A stretch of 64,000 bases of DNA from an uncultured Pelagibacteraceae bacterium (lineage in GTDB: Bacteria; Pseudomonadota; Alphaproteobacteria; Pelagibacterales; Pelagibacteraceae). Position numbers and translations under genes: made by a program. The notes under the pieces were generated by a model, which was given only the letters and a program-made list of their open reading frames with translations, searched no databases and was not told where the DNA came from. The stretch lies in the NCBI GenBank assembly GCA_902615715.1, contig CACMQA010000001.1:1-64000 (forward strand), read 5' to 3'. This document shows positions 1 to 8,040 of this stretch, one piece after another; the first letter of the stretch is position 1; every line of letters starts with the position of its first letter.

Positions 1-296
1 ACCCGCCATATCAATCAGCAGAGTCTTCTGCAGCATTGTTAGTATTTAAAGATGCGTTCGAAAGAGCAAATTCTTTTGATAGAGATGCAGTGAGAGATGC
101 GCTAGTTGATACAGAAATGCAAACTTTCTATGGAAACATTAAATTTGGACCTGGTGGCCAAAATATTGCTAAGCCAATGATCTTGTTCCAAGTAAGATGT
201 AAAGGCGATGATTGTGAGAATAGAGTAGTAGCTCCTACAAAATGGGCTTCTGATAAGTTCTATCATCCAATCCCGAAATGGTCTGAAAGAAGCTAA
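1..296 (+). CDS. Substrate-binding protein of HAAT-type ABC importer, C-terminal end (partial)
   Basis: The reading frame is open to the left edge of the window, so only about the last 97 residues are present and the true start lies outside. The visible part reads like the end of a type-I periplasmic binding protein of the branched-chain amino acid/amide (LivK-like) family: an alanine-rich helix containing LLVFKDAFERA, then the AVRDAL and FYGNIKF segments typical of the last lobe. It would capture a solute in the periplasm and deliver it to the permease encoded just downstream. The ligand cannot be read from this fragment. A strong terminator separates it from the permease gene, which fits higher expression of the binding protein than of the membrane parts. 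Confidence 0.8.
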   Translation, partial: PPYQSAESSAALLVFKDAFERANSFDRDAVRDALVDTEMQTFYGNIKFGPGGQNIAKPMILFQVRCKGDDCENRVVAPTKWASDKFYHPIPKWSERS

Positions 297-313
297 TAAC
301 TTCTGAATAATTT

Positions 314-349
314 GAAAAGCCCCTAGTTTTCTAGGGGCTTTTCTTTTAT
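314..349 (+). terminator. Rho-independent terminator/attenuator between binding protein and permease
   Basis: A perfect 13-bp stem (GAAAAGCCCCTAG at 314-326 with CTAGGGGCTTTTC at 331-343) closes on a four-T loop and runs into a T-rich tract. It sits 17 bases after the stop of the binding protein gene and 15 bases before the permease start, so downstream genes need read-through or their own promoter. Confidence 0.9.
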
Positions 350-364
350 AAGTTTTGAAATTTT

Positions 365-1258
365 ATGGACTTTCTTATTTTTAAAGCTCCAATGTTAATG
401 GTCCAAGCATCATTGGACGGAATCCTTTTAGGTATTTTATTTGCTTTGATCGCATACGGTATGGCTCTTCAATGGGGTGTGATGAATATAATTAACATTG
501 CACAAGGTGATTTAGTAATTCTTGGAGGTTATATTGCATACACTATATACCTTTGGGGAATTCATCCTGCCTGGGGAGTTATTATTTCTCCCATTATAAT
601 GTTTTTTGTTGGATGGGCGCTTTATAAACTTGTAATTAATAAAGTTGTAGACCGAGACTTATTTATTTCAATATTAGCAACTTTTGGTATTGCAATCGTA
701 TTCCAACAATTAATGAATTTTATTTTCGGTGCAGACGTAGTTGTTGCACAATCTGAATACGGAACAACAATGTTATTTGATAATTCAGTAACCTTACCAA
801 ATTCAAAAATATTCTCAGCTTTTATAAGTGTTCTATATGCAGTAGCTTTGGTTATTTATATGAGAAAATCAAGACTTGGAAGAGCCATAAGAGCTACAGC
901 ACAAAATGCTAGAGCTGCAAAAATCTTAGGTGTAGATACTGAAAAAGTTTATGCCGCAACGTTTGGAATTAATGCCGCGCTATGTGGAATTGCTGGAGCA
1001 TTAATTTCAATTACACTTACTCTTCATCCTTATGTAGGGCTTCCATATACAGTAAGATCCTTCATGATAGTTATTGTTGCAGGTCTTGGAAACTTACCTG
1101 CAGTAGCGGTTTCAGGGATGGGGTTAGGACTTTTCGAGGAATTTGCTGATTATATTTTAGGGACAGAATTTAGAATTGGTGCAGTATTTTTATTACTGGT
1201 CTTAATATTAGTTTACAGAAGATTTAAACTTTCAAGAAAAAGGGAGTATTTAAAATGA
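365..1258 (+). CDS. HAAT-family ABC importer inner-membrane permease (LivH-type)
   Basis: A 297-residue membrane protein of the LivH/UrtB permease family. It opens with a hydrophobic segment followed by the ILLGILFALIAYGMALQWG stretch and the family signature NIAQGDLVILGGY around residue 45. The loop with SRLGRAIRATAQNARAAKILGVD around residues 170-190 is the EAA-like coupling region that contacts the ATPase. About eight membrane helices are visible. It should pair with the LivM-type permease at 2382-3440 and the two ATPases that follow. No good Shine-Dalgarno precedes the ATG. Its stop overlaps the start of a secreted hydrolase gene by four bases, so that gene is part of the operon. The ligand is unknown. 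Confidence 0.92.
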   Translation: MDFLIFKAPMLMVQASLDGILLGILFALIAYGMALQWGVMNIINIAQGDLVILGGYIAYTIYLWGIHPAWGVIISPIIMFFVGWALYKLVINKVVDRDLFISILATFGIAIVFQQLMNFIFGADVVVAQSEYGTTMLFDNSVTLPNSKIFSAFISVLYAVALVIYMRKSRLGRAIRATAQNARAAKILGVDTEKVYAATFGINAALCGIAGALISITLTLHPYVGLPYTVRSFMIVIVAGLGNLPAVAVSGMGLGLFEEFADYILGTEFRIGAVFLLLVLILVYRRFKLSRKREYLK

Positions 1259-2382
1259 GAAAAAGTTTTCTTATCCTATTTGCAATTTTATTCTCAACTA
1301 GCTTACTAGCTCATGAACCACCAAATTTTAATTCTAAAGACAATTGCAGAAAGAAATTATCAATGCTTCAAGGCATTTCAAAATTAAAAGGTTATGATGG
1401 TGGTGAAATAATTAAATTTAATTCATATACTGGATTTGACCAAAGAACAGTTTTAATAGATGGTCATTTAAATAATCCAATTGAAATTACGGGATATCTT
1501 CGATTGCCAGAGGGAACAGGTAAAGTTCCTATTGTAATTTACACGCATAGTAGCGGTGGACCAGGGGATTATATTTGGGATGACTTCGTATATCATGCTG
1601 CACACAATCTTTTAAAAGCTGGTATAGGAGTGATGTATATTGATAATTTTTGTCCAAGAGGTGCTAGAGAAACTTGGAGAGATCAATCCAGAGTGCCACT
1701 AATTAACGGTGCAATCGATGCGTTAATGGCTTTAAAAGTTTTACAATCTCATCCAAGATCAAACGGTAAATTTGGAACAACAGGTCATTCAAGAGGTGGA
1801 AGTAATTCTTTTTTCTTAGCAGACGTCAAACTCACATCTAAATTTCTTGGTAATACAAAAGGCTTTAATGCAATCCTTCCAGAGGCTGCAGAATGTAGGA
1901 TGGCCGGTTTCTTTGCAGAACCAGAATTAACCTCTAATACAACGATGCTTGTTGTACATGGTGGTGCAGATGACTACACTTTAGCCAAGTTTTGTAAGGA
2001 ACACGCAGAGAGAATTAAAGCCCCGCCCGGAAAAGTAAAAATTGATATTAAAGAGGGTTGGTACCACGCATGGCATGCAGGTAAAAAACCATGGAGAGAG
2101 AAAATGGCGATGACACTTCACGATTGTCCAGATTTTTTTGTTGATAATGAAGGTCGATTTACAAATCCTATATGGGTTGAGTGGATGGTAAATAAACACA
2201 AAAAATATGCTTCAGTAGAAGAATTTTATGAAGCTGCACAAAAAGATCCTAGAAAAGCTTGGAAAACTGGTTTTAAAGTTATGAAAAAAGAAAAATGTAT
2301 TTCTAAAGGAGTAACTATAGGCGGAGATAACGCAGATACTTATATGCCTCAATTTATAAATTTCTTTAAGGAGAATTTATAA
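1255..2382 (+). CDS. Secreted dienelactone-hydrolase-like alpha/beta hydrolase within importer operon
   Basis: A 375-residue protein with a clear N-terminal signal peptide (about 19 residues, ending near LLAHE), so it is probably periplasmic. It carries the nucleophile elbow GHSRGG with the serine near residue 179, an acid candidate in the VVHGGADDY segment, and a histidine candidate in GWYHAWH, together a plausible Ser-Asp-His triad of the dienelactone hydrolase branch. The HSSGGPGDY motif near residue 100 may form the oxyanion hole. It overlaps the LivH-type gene by four bases and its stop meets the LivM-type start, so it is co-transcribed and translationally coupled inside an importer operon. 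I infer that it cleaves an ester, lactone or amide in the periplasm to release the imported solute. Its substrate is not known. Confidence 0.85.
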   Translation: MRKSFLILFAILFSTSLLAHEPPNFNSKDNCRKKLSMLQGISKLKGYDGGEIIKFNSYTGFDQRTVLIDGHLNNPIEITGYLRLPEGTGKVPIVIYTHSSGGPGDYIWDDFVYHAAHNLLKAGIGVMYIDNFCPRGARETWRDQSRVPLINGAIDALMALKVLQSHPRSNGKFGTTGHSRGGSNSFFLADVKLTSKFLGNTKGFNAILPEAAECRMAGFFAEPELTSNTTMLVVHGGADDYTLAKFCKEHAERIKAPPGKVKIDIKEGWYHAWHAGKKPWREKMAMTLHDCPDFFVDNEGRFTNPIWVEWMVNKHKKYASVEEFYEAAQKDPRKAWKTGFKVMKKEKCISKGVTIGGDNADTYMPQFINFFKENL

Positions 2383-3440
2383 TGACGAAACAAAAAGATT
2401 TAATTTTATACTCTGGCCTAATTATTTTAGGTTTAGCAGCGCCTTTTTTATTCTCAGCTTTTAAAGTTCAACTAACATATCTTTGTGTCTTGATTGTTCT
2501 GGCAATGACTTGGAACTTACAAGGTGGAGAGATGGGCTACAATACTTTTGGAAATATTCTTTTTTATGGTTTAGGAATGTATCTAACCGCATCGGTTCAA
2601 GTGGGAATGTTTTTTCCATTAGCAGAATGGACAGAAAGCGGCGGTGAAAAAACTTTTGTTCATACTACAGCACAATATTTTCAAGGAATAGGTGTCGGAT
2701 TATTAGTTTCAGCAATTGTTCCAGCTATTGTTGCTGGTGCTATTGGTTACGCTATTTTAGGTTTGAGAGGCCACTACTTTGCTATTTGTACTTTAGGACT
2801 TGGAATTGCAGCAGGTGAAATTGCTGGCGGAATAGAAATTATTGGAGCTGGTCAAGGTTTTACCACACCACCTTTTCCTGCAGAAATAGTTGATACCGAA
2901 GCTAGAGGAAAGTTTTTTTACTTTTTAAGTTTTGCATTATTAATCGGTACATTTGTTTTTGTTAAATATATTTATGGTTCTAGATTTAGATTAATTTTAA
3001 ATGCGATAAGAGACAATGAGGATAAAGCAGAAGCTATGGGTATTCAAACTATGAAATATAAAATTGTAGGTTGGATGTGTTCAGCATTCTTCTGCGGTCT
3101 TGCTGGTGGAATTATGGGTGGACTAATTGGGTATATAGATTCTACCGATGTAGCATTTGACGGAAGAGAGATGGGAGTATTTATGGTTCTTATGGCGATT
3201 CTTGGTGGAAAAGGAACTTTGTGGGGCCCGGTAATTGGTGCAACTTTATTCCATTTCTTCAAAGAAGGTCTTTGGACATTAATTTTAGGCTGGCAGTATG
3301 TTGCGCTAGGAGTTTTAATTGTTGTAATCGTAGTTTATTTCCCAGAAGGATTAATGGGTTGGTTGAGAGAAAAATACCCTGAAAGATTTGGTGAAGTAAT
3401 TGATGACAAAGATCGGAAAGCACAGGTTGAACTAAAATGA
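2382..3440 (+). CDS. HAAT-family ABC importer inner-membrane permease (LivM-type)
   Basis: A 352-residue membrane protein of the LivM/UrtC family. It shows the family segment MTWNLQGGEMGYNTFGNILFYGLGMY near residues 45-70, the loop RGHYFAICTLGLGIAAGEI, and a coupling loop SRFRLILNAIRDNEDKAEAMGIQ around residues 200-220. Late in the protein are GGKGTLWGPVIGA and FPEGLMGWL, both usual for this family. It forms the second half of the translocation channel with the LivH-type protein. The ATPase gene begins four bases before its stop, giving tight coupling. The C-terminal tail is charged and cytoplasmic. Confidence 0.92.
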   Translation: MTKQKDLILYSGLIILGLAAPFLFSAFKVQLTYLCVLIVLAMTWNLQGGEMGYNTFGNILFYGLGMYLTASVQVGMFFPLAEWTESGGEKTFVHTTAQYFQGIGVGLLVSAIVPAIVAGAIGYAILGLRGHYFAICTLGLGIAAGEIAGGIEIIGAGQGFTTPPFPAEIVDTEARGKFFYFLSFALLIGTFVFVKYIYGSRFRLILNAIRDNEDKAEAMGIQTMKYKIVGWMCSAFFCGLAGGIMGGLIGYIDSTDVAFDGREMGVFMVLMAILGGKGTLWGPVIGATLFHFFKEGLWTLILGWQYVALGVLIVVIVVYFPEGLMGWLREKYPERFGEVIDDKDRKAQVELK

Positions 3441-4171
3441 GTATTTTAGATGTAAAAAATGTAAGTAAATCTTTTGGCGGTGTTCAAGCAAACGTAGATA
3501 TTTCGGTTTCAGTAGAACAGGGATCTATCGTTGGTTTAATTGGACCTAATGGTTCAGGCAAAACAACTTTATTTAATTCTATTGTTGGAACTCATCCAAT
3601 AGATAAAGGATCAATTGTTTTTGATAATACAGAAGTCTCCGAAATGCCTGTTCCATCAGTCGCAAAGCTTGGTTTGTTAAGAACCTTTCAACAAACAAGA
3701 ATTTACTCAAAACTTAATTGTGTAGAGAATATGCTAATAAGTCATAAAGCTAGTGACTCTGGATTTATTTTTGCAAAAGTACCGGCAGAACTTAATGAGA
3801 AAGCAGAAAATATTTTGAATTTTGTGGGTCTATATCAAAAAAGAAATTTGAGAGCAGGAGACCTATCATTTGGACAGCAAAAATTATTAGAGTTAGCAAT
3901 GGCTTTGATGAATGAGCCTAAAATGCTTTTATTAGACGAGCCAACAGCTGGAATTAATCCAACTTTAATCAACGGAATTATAGATAGATTGATCAAAATT
4001 AATAAAGACTATGGGATTACTTTATTAGTTATAGAACACAATATGAAAGTAATTATGAGTTTAGCACAAAGAATTTTCTGTTTAGCGCACGGTAAAATGT
4101 TAGCAGAGGGTTCTCCAGATCAAATTAAAAATGATAAGCGTGTGGTTGACGCTTATCTAGGAGCTCAGTAA
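3437..4171 (+). CDS. HAAT-family ABC importer ATPase (LivG-type)
   Basis: A 244-residue ABC ATPase. The Walker A motif GPNGSGKTT lies near residue 36, the signature LSFGQQKLLELA near residue 145, the Walker B MLLLDEPTAG near residue 165 and the switch histidine in VIEHNMKVIM near residue 200. The arrangement, with the insert RTFQQTRIYSKL after Walker A, fits LivG rather than LivF. It powers the permease pair encoded upstream. The start overlaps the LivM-type gene by four bases, and the stop shares one base with the next ATPase start. Confidence 0.93.
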   Translation: MSILDVKNVSKSFGGVQANVDISVSVEQGSIVGLIGPNGSGKTTLFNSIVGTHPIDKGSIVFDNTEVSEMPVPSVAKLGLLRTFQQTRIYSKLNCVENMLISHKASDSGFIFAKVPAELNEKAENILNFVGLYQKRNLRAGDLSFGQQKLLELAMALMNEPKMLLLDEPTAGINPTLINGIIDRLIKINKDYGITLLVIEHNMKVIMSLAQRIFCLAHGKMLAEGSPDQIKNDKRVVDAYLGAQ

Positions 4172-4956
4172 TGGTAAATCAATATGATGTTTTAGGTAAA
4201 GCACCTGGTTTAGAAGACCTAAATAAACTATCTCCAAATAATGTTCACTTGACCATAAGAGGTTTAAACGCAGGTTACGGGAAGATGGAGATACTTCATA
4301 ATTTTGATTTAACAGTTAGTAAGGCACAATCATTGTGTTTAATAGGACCTAATGGTGCAGGAAAATCTACAATACTTCATTCTATTTACGGTTTCACAAA
4401 TATCTTTGATGGAAAAATTGAATTAGAAGGCAATGAAATTACAAAATTAACTCCTGCTCAAAAACTAAGTAAAGTTGGTATAGCTTATATCTTGCAAGAT
4501 AATTCGGTGTTTCCGGATATGACTGTTGAGGAAAATCTTTTAATGGGGGGATATATTAAAGACAAACAGGATGAAGCTTATGAAGAAGCTGAAAGAATTT
4601 TTCAAAAGTATGAAAGATTAAGAAATAGAAGGAATCAACCTGCGAAAGTTTTATCTGGAGGTGAAAGAAGATTACTAGAAATTTCCAGAGCACTAGTAAT
4701 GAAACCTTCTGTATTATTAGTAGATGAACCGTCAATTGGTTTAGAGCCCAAATATATAAATATGGTTTTTGAAATTTTAGAAGATCTACAAAAAGTTGAA
4801 AAGAAAACAATAATACTAGTAGAGCAAAATGCGAAAAAGGGGTTAGAATTTGCTGATATTGGTTACGTTTTAGTTTCTGGACAAACTGCTATAGCAGGCA
4901 AAGGTGATGATCTTTTAAAAAATCCAGACGTAGGAAGATTATTCCTAGGTGGATGA
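4171..4956 (+). CDS. HAAT-family ABC importer ATPase (LivF-type)
   Basis: A 261-residue ABC ATPase with Walker A GPNGAGKST near residue 62, signature LSGGERRLLEISRA near residue 164, Walker B VLLVDEPSIGLEP near residue 183 and a closing EQNAKKGLEFAD typical of LivF. It has about 28 extra N-terminal residues before the usual ABC start; they contain GKAPGLEDLNKL, are of unknown role and are unusual for LivF. It completes the ABC importer and overlaps azlC by four bases. Confidence 0.92.
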   Translation: MVNQYDVLGKAPGLEDLNKLSPNNVHLTIRGLNAGYGKMEILHNFDLTVSKAQSLCLIGPNGAGKSTILHSIYGFTNIFDGKIELEGNEITKLTPAQKLSKVGIAYILQDNSVFPDMTVEENLLMGGYIKDKQDEAYEEAERIFQKYERLRNRRNQPAKVLSGGERRLLEISRALVMKPSVLLVDEPSIGLEPKYINMVFEILEDLQKVEKKTIILVEQNAKKGLEFADIGYVLVSGQTAIAGKGDDLLKNPDVGRLFLGG

Positions 4957-5657
4957 TTAATTTAAAAGTATTTCTAACAGGTTTAAAATCTTTAAAAGGT
5001 TCAAGAAGTCCAGCTATCCCATTAGCTGCTTGTTTCATTGCTCTTGGAGCTTTATTAAAAGATGCAGGATTTAATATTCAACAAAGTGCTGCCTCAAGTT
5101 TATTCACTTATGCTTTACCTGGTCAATTAGTTATGGCCGAGTCCCTTTTAGTTGGAGCTTCAATTATAAATATTTTCATAGCTGTATGGTTAGTTAATTT
5201 TAGACTTTATCCTATGACAGTTTCTCTATTTCCATTACTAGATCACAAGTCACAACCTAAGTGGAAATATTATTTATCTTGTCATTTTCTAGCAGTAACG
5301 TCTTGGTTAATTGCTAAAGATGGTTATAAAAAAATAGATAAAAAACATCGAATAGATTTTTGGATTGGAATAGGAATTGGTACTTGGTCTACAGCAATTT
5401 TGATGACTGTGATCGGTTATTTATCTGCGGACTATCTTAATAAAGACATGTTAATTGGGCTTGCAATAGTAAACCCGGTGTATTTCTTTTGTATGATGAT
5501 AGGTGCAATGAAAAATCTGAGTATATCAATTGCTGTAATTGGAGGAACTGTACTAGGTCCAGTAATTTATTTGTTTTCTACAGAATGGACATTATTATTT
5601 GCAGGTCTTATCGCAGGAACTATCGCTTTTTTATTTGAAGGAAAAAATGGCAAGTAG
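4953..5657 (+). CDS. azlC: AzlC-family branched-chain amino acid exporter large subunit
   Basis: A 234-residue membrane protein with the AzlC pattern: AIPLAACFIALGALLKDAGF near the N-terminus, the segment SLFTYALPGQLVMAESLLVGAS around residues 49-70 and about six to seven helices. AzlC works with the small AzlD protein as an exporter of branched-chain amino acids or their analogues. It overlaps the upstream ATPase by four bases and the azlD start by 11 bases. An exporter directly behind an importer operon may act as an overflow valve; that link is inference. Confidence 0.88.
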   Translation: MINLKVFLTGLKSLKGSRSPAIPLAACFIALGALLKDAGFNIQQSAASSLFTYALPGQLVMAESLLVGASIINIFIAVWLVNFRLYPMTVSLFPLLDHKSQPKWKYYLSCHFLAVTSWLIAKDGYKKIDKKHRIDFWIGIGIGTWSTAILMTVIGYLSADYLNKDMLIGLAIVNPVYFFCMMIGAMKNLSISIAVIGGTVLGPVIYLFSTEWTLLFAGLIAGTIAFLFEGKNGK

Positions 5658-5973
5658 TCAGTTAATAATTCTCGCAATTTTAGCTACATCCGTTGCTACT
5701 TTTATCTCTCGTTTTATGGGTGCACTGACTTCTGAGAAAGTAAGCGTCAACTCGAAAATTTTTCAATGGTTTAACTGTGTAGCTTACTCAACTTTAGCAG
5801 CTTTATTAGGAAGAATGATTGTGTTTCCAGCTGGAGTGCTCGCGGACTCTGATTTAATTATCCGATTGATAGTTTTAGTTTCCTGTGTCGCACTATTTAT
5901 CATGACTAAGAAAAATTTAGTAATCCCAACAATTATCTCTGCAGTTCTTTTGGGATTTTTGACTAACTTTTAA
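5647..5973 (+). CDS. azlD: AzlD-family small subunit of branched-chain amino acid exporter
   Basis: A 108-residue hydrophobic protein with four predicted helices and an AzlD-like N-terminus (LATSVATFISRFMGAL). I chose the ATG at 5647 over a farther upstream start because it gives the usual AzlD length and a typical 11-base overlap with azlC. It is predicted to form the export complex with AzlC in the inner membrane. Confidence 0.85.
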   Translation: MASSQLIILAILATSVATFISRFMGALTSEKVSVNSKIFQWFNCVAYSTLAALLGRMIVFPAGVLADSDLIIRLIVLVSCVALFIMTKKNLVIPTIISAVLLGFLTNF

Positions 5974-5976
5974 ATT

Positions 5977-6048
5977 ATGTTAAAATTTTTAATGGAACCA
6001 ATTATATTAGCGCTCATTGTGTTGTGGATAGCTGGGAAGATAGAATAA
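5977..6048 (+). CDS. Possible 23-residue single-helix membrane microprotein
   Basis: A short frame starting three bases after the azlD stop encodes 23 residues: a few residues, one hydrophobic helix (PIILALIVLWIAG) and a charged KIE end. It fills almost all of the gap between azlD and the dioxygenase gene. A membrane-helix microprotein attached to a transporter is plausible, but a frame this short can occur by chance and no good ribosome site is seen. Confidence 0.3.
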   Translation: MLKFLMEPIILALIVLWIAGKIE

Positions 6049-6055
6049 TTTATTT

Positions 6056-6952
6056 ATGAGTTTTGCAATATCTGATCATCAAACTTCTAAAAGAGTGCGT
6101 GTAATTAAATTAAAAGAGAGTGATTTAGACAGATTAGTGTTTCCTTTTAAAAAGCATACGACTTTATCATTAGAGTATAAACCCTTTTCAAGATTTAGCT
6201 TAGCTAAAAGTTTAGACGAAGTTTTTGAAAACAAATTAAGCAAAACTTTAAATGAGATATTAAATGATCGTAAAACAGGGACTGCAATTATAGAACCCGA
6301 AATTAATAATAAAAAATTTGATAAAGATTTTCTAGTAAAGCTGTCTACTGGTCTTGCATATCTGGTAGGAAATCCAAACTTTGACTCTATGACTGGTAAA
6401 TACTATGCACGATTTCATGTAAAGCATCAAGATAGTAGCGACTCTTACCTTAGGAAAGCATATACGAATTTAGATCTCCATACTGACGGGACTTATGTCA
6501 AAGAGAAAACTGATTGGCTGATAATGACCAAAATGGAAGAAAATAATGTTAGTGGAGGAGAAAGTGTTATTCTCCATTTAGATGATTGGGAACATTTAAA
6601 TGATCTTAGCAATGATCCTATTGGGCAACAAAATTTTACATGGGGTTCACCAAAAAGTAAGAATGTCGAATATAAAGTTGAACATCCGGTATTTTCAAAA
6701 GATAAGAATGGTAGGCCGATTATTTCTTATATTGACCAGTTCCCAGAGCCAAAAAATATGCAACAAGGTCTTTTCCTTCAAAAACTTTCTGATGCACTTG
6801 AGGAGAGCAAAAATAAAATAAGTTTTCCATTACCAGTAGGATCAACAATTTTCTCTAATAATTATTTTTGGCTACACGGTAGAAAAGCTTTTAATGAGCA
6901 TACTGGGTTATCTAGAGAATTATTGAGAATTCGAGGAACTTTTTTTAACTAA
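6056..6952 (+). CDS. glaH: GlaH/CsiD-type 2-oxoglutarate-dependent dioxygenase (probable glutarate hydroxylase)
   Basis: A 298-residue protein that aligns along its length with what I remember of Escherichia coli CsiD/GlaH, which hydroxylates glutarate to L-2-hydroxyglutarate. Shared segments include YYARFHVKHQDSSDSYLR, LHTDGTYV, LHLDDWEHL and SYIDQFPEPKN. The iron ligands would be H142, D144 and H274, and R287 in SRELLRIRG would hold 2-oxoglutarate. It is cytoplasmic. It lies just upstream of a complete tripartite carboxylate transporter, suggesting that the transporter brings in glutarate or a related C5 diacid. The usual partner gene for L-2-hydroxyglutarate oxidase is not in this window. 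Family membership is firm; exact substrate is inference. Confidence 0.88.
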   Translation: MSFAISDHQTSKRVRVIKLKESDLDRLVFPFKKHTTLSLEYKPFSRFSLAKSLDEVFENKLSKTLNEILNDRKTGTAIIEPEINNKKFDKDFLVKLSTGLAYLVGNPNFDSMTGKYYARFHVKHQDSSDSYLRKAYTNLDLHTDGTYVKEKTDWLIMTKMEENNVSGGESVILHLDDWEHLNDLSNDPIGQQNFTWGSPKSKNVEYKVEHPVFSKDKNGRPIISYIDQFPEPKNMQQGLFLQKLSDALEESKNKISFPLPVGSTIFSNNYFWLHGRKAFNEHTGLSRELLRIRGTFFN

Positions 6953-6978
6953 TTTAGAACAATTTCAAATTAGAGTTA

Positions 6979-7007
6979 TTGACTCTTGTTTATCATTCAT
7001 TTTTAAT
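6979..7007 (+). promoter_or_regulatory. Candidate sigma-70-type promoter for tctCBA
   Basis: TTGACT at 6979-6984 and TTTAAT at 7002-7007 are 17 bases apart, upstream of the tctC leader in a 91-base gap. It is a sequence match only; AT-rich DNA yields such matches easily. Confidence 0.4.
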
Positions 7008-7012
7008 AAGGC

Positions 7013-7043
7013 ATTAATTAATTAATTAACAGAGGGAAATAAT
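7013..7043 (+). promoter_or_regulatory. tctC leader: TTAA repeats plus strong ribosome site
   Basis: Repeated TTAA units (ATTAATTAATTAATTAAC from 7013) precede GAGGGAAATAATATG. The last part, AGGGAAATAATATGTTA, is identical to that of the second binding protein gene at 16065, and the TTAA block is shared too. AGGG is the likely ribosome site, with seven bases to the ATG. Confidence 0.6.
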
Positions 7044-8024
7044 ATGTTATATAATTTGAAAAAATTAATTAGCTTAGTTTTCGCAACTGTTCTTTTAACT
7101 TCAATCTCATCAACTAGTTTCGCAGTCGATAAATTACACTTCATTATCGGTGGTGGTGCTGGTGGTGGTTGGGATGGAACTGCTAGAGGAACTGGTGAAG
7201 CTTTAACTAAAGCTGGTTTTCTAAAAAGTGCTTCATTTGAAAATATGTCAGGTGGTGGTGGAGGAAAAGCTCTATCTTACATAATCAATTCGAAGCCTGA
7301 GGGAACTATACTAGTTCAATCAACACCTCTAGTGTTAAGATCAATCACTAGACACAAAGGTTATGTTAAAGGATCTGGCGTACTATCTTATAAAGATGTT
7401 AAGCCAATCGCTGGTGTAATCGGTGACTACGGTGCAATAGCAGTTGCAAAAAACTCACCATACAAAAACTTTAAAGATGTAGTGGATGCTTACAAAAAAA
7501 ACCCTAAGTCAGTTAAAATGGCTGGTGGTTCTGTAAGAGGAAGCATGGACCATTTAATTGGTGCACTTGCATTTCAAGAAGCTGGCGCAAATCCTAACGA
7601 TGTAGTTTACGTACCTTACGATGCTGGTGGTAAAGCTTTAGCTGGACTTTTATCAGGAGAAACTCAAATTCTTTCAACTGGTTTGGGAGAAGTAATGGGT
7701 GCTAGAGACCAAGTAAGAATTATTGGTATTACGGCTCCTAAAAGAGTAGGTGATGCTCCAGAAGTTCCAACTCTAAAAGAACAAGGATACGATGTTCAGT
7801 TTGTTAACTGGAGAGGCTTCTTTGCTCCTAAAAGCATGCCAAGTTCAGATGTTAAGAAGATCGAAAAAATGTTAGGCGATGTTCAAAAGACACCTGAATG
7901 GGAAGCAGTAAGAAAAAGAAATGCTTGGGTGAATATTTATAACCCAGGACGTAAGTTTGACAGTTTCTTAAAAGGTCAAACAAAAGAGATGACAAAGTTA
8001 ATGAAAAAACTAGGCGTTATCTAG
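7044..8024 (+). CDS. tctC: Tripartite tricarboxylate transporter substrate-binding protein (TctC/Bug family)
   Basis: A 326-residue periplasmic protein with a signal peptide of about 27 residues ending at SFA. After the signal it shows the family start LHFIIGGGAGGGWDGTARGTGEAL, the SGGGGGKAL turn and the Bug-family segment GLGEVMGARDQVRIIGI. It captures a carboxylate and hands it to TctA/TctB. It heads a tctCBA operon with a strong ribosome site and a leader shared with another binding protein, both fitting high expression. Its neighbour, a glutarate-hydroxylase-like gene, hints at a dicarboxylate ligand. That is inference. Confidence 0.92.
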   Translation: MLYNLKKLISLVFATVLLTSISSTSFAVDKLHFIIGGGAGGGWDGTARGTGEALTKAGFLKSASFENMSGGGGGKALSYIINSKPEGTILVQSTPLVLRSITRHKGYVKGSGVLSYKDVKPIAGVIGDYGAIAVAKNSPYKNFKDVVDAYKKNPKSVKMAGGSVRGSMDHLIGALAFQEAGANPNDVVYVPYDAGGKALAGLLSGETQILSTGLGEVMGARDQVRIIGITAPKRVGDAPEVPTLKEQGYDVQFVNWRGFFAPKSMPSSDVKKIEKMLGDVQKTPEWEAVRKRNAWVNIYNPGRKFDSFLKGQTKEMTKLMKKLGVI

Positions 8025-8040
8025 TTGTTTAACTTGAAGT

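Noticed and set aside
1981-2199. Antisense reading frames longer than 60 codons inside several genes
   Set aside because: They lie fully within well-recognised genes, show no domain pattern and follow the codon structure of the sense strand.
365-4956. The two HAAT-type ABC operons as a recent tandem duplication
   Set aside because: Proteins differ in length and sequence (LivM-type 352 versus 422 residues, an extended LivF-type N-terminus, an inserted hydrolase), so they look like old paralogues with different ligands.
7013-7030. TTAATTAA repeats as mobile-element ends or CRISPR repeats
   Set aside because: There are only two sites, no spacers, no flanking duplications; they are better explained as leader sequence.
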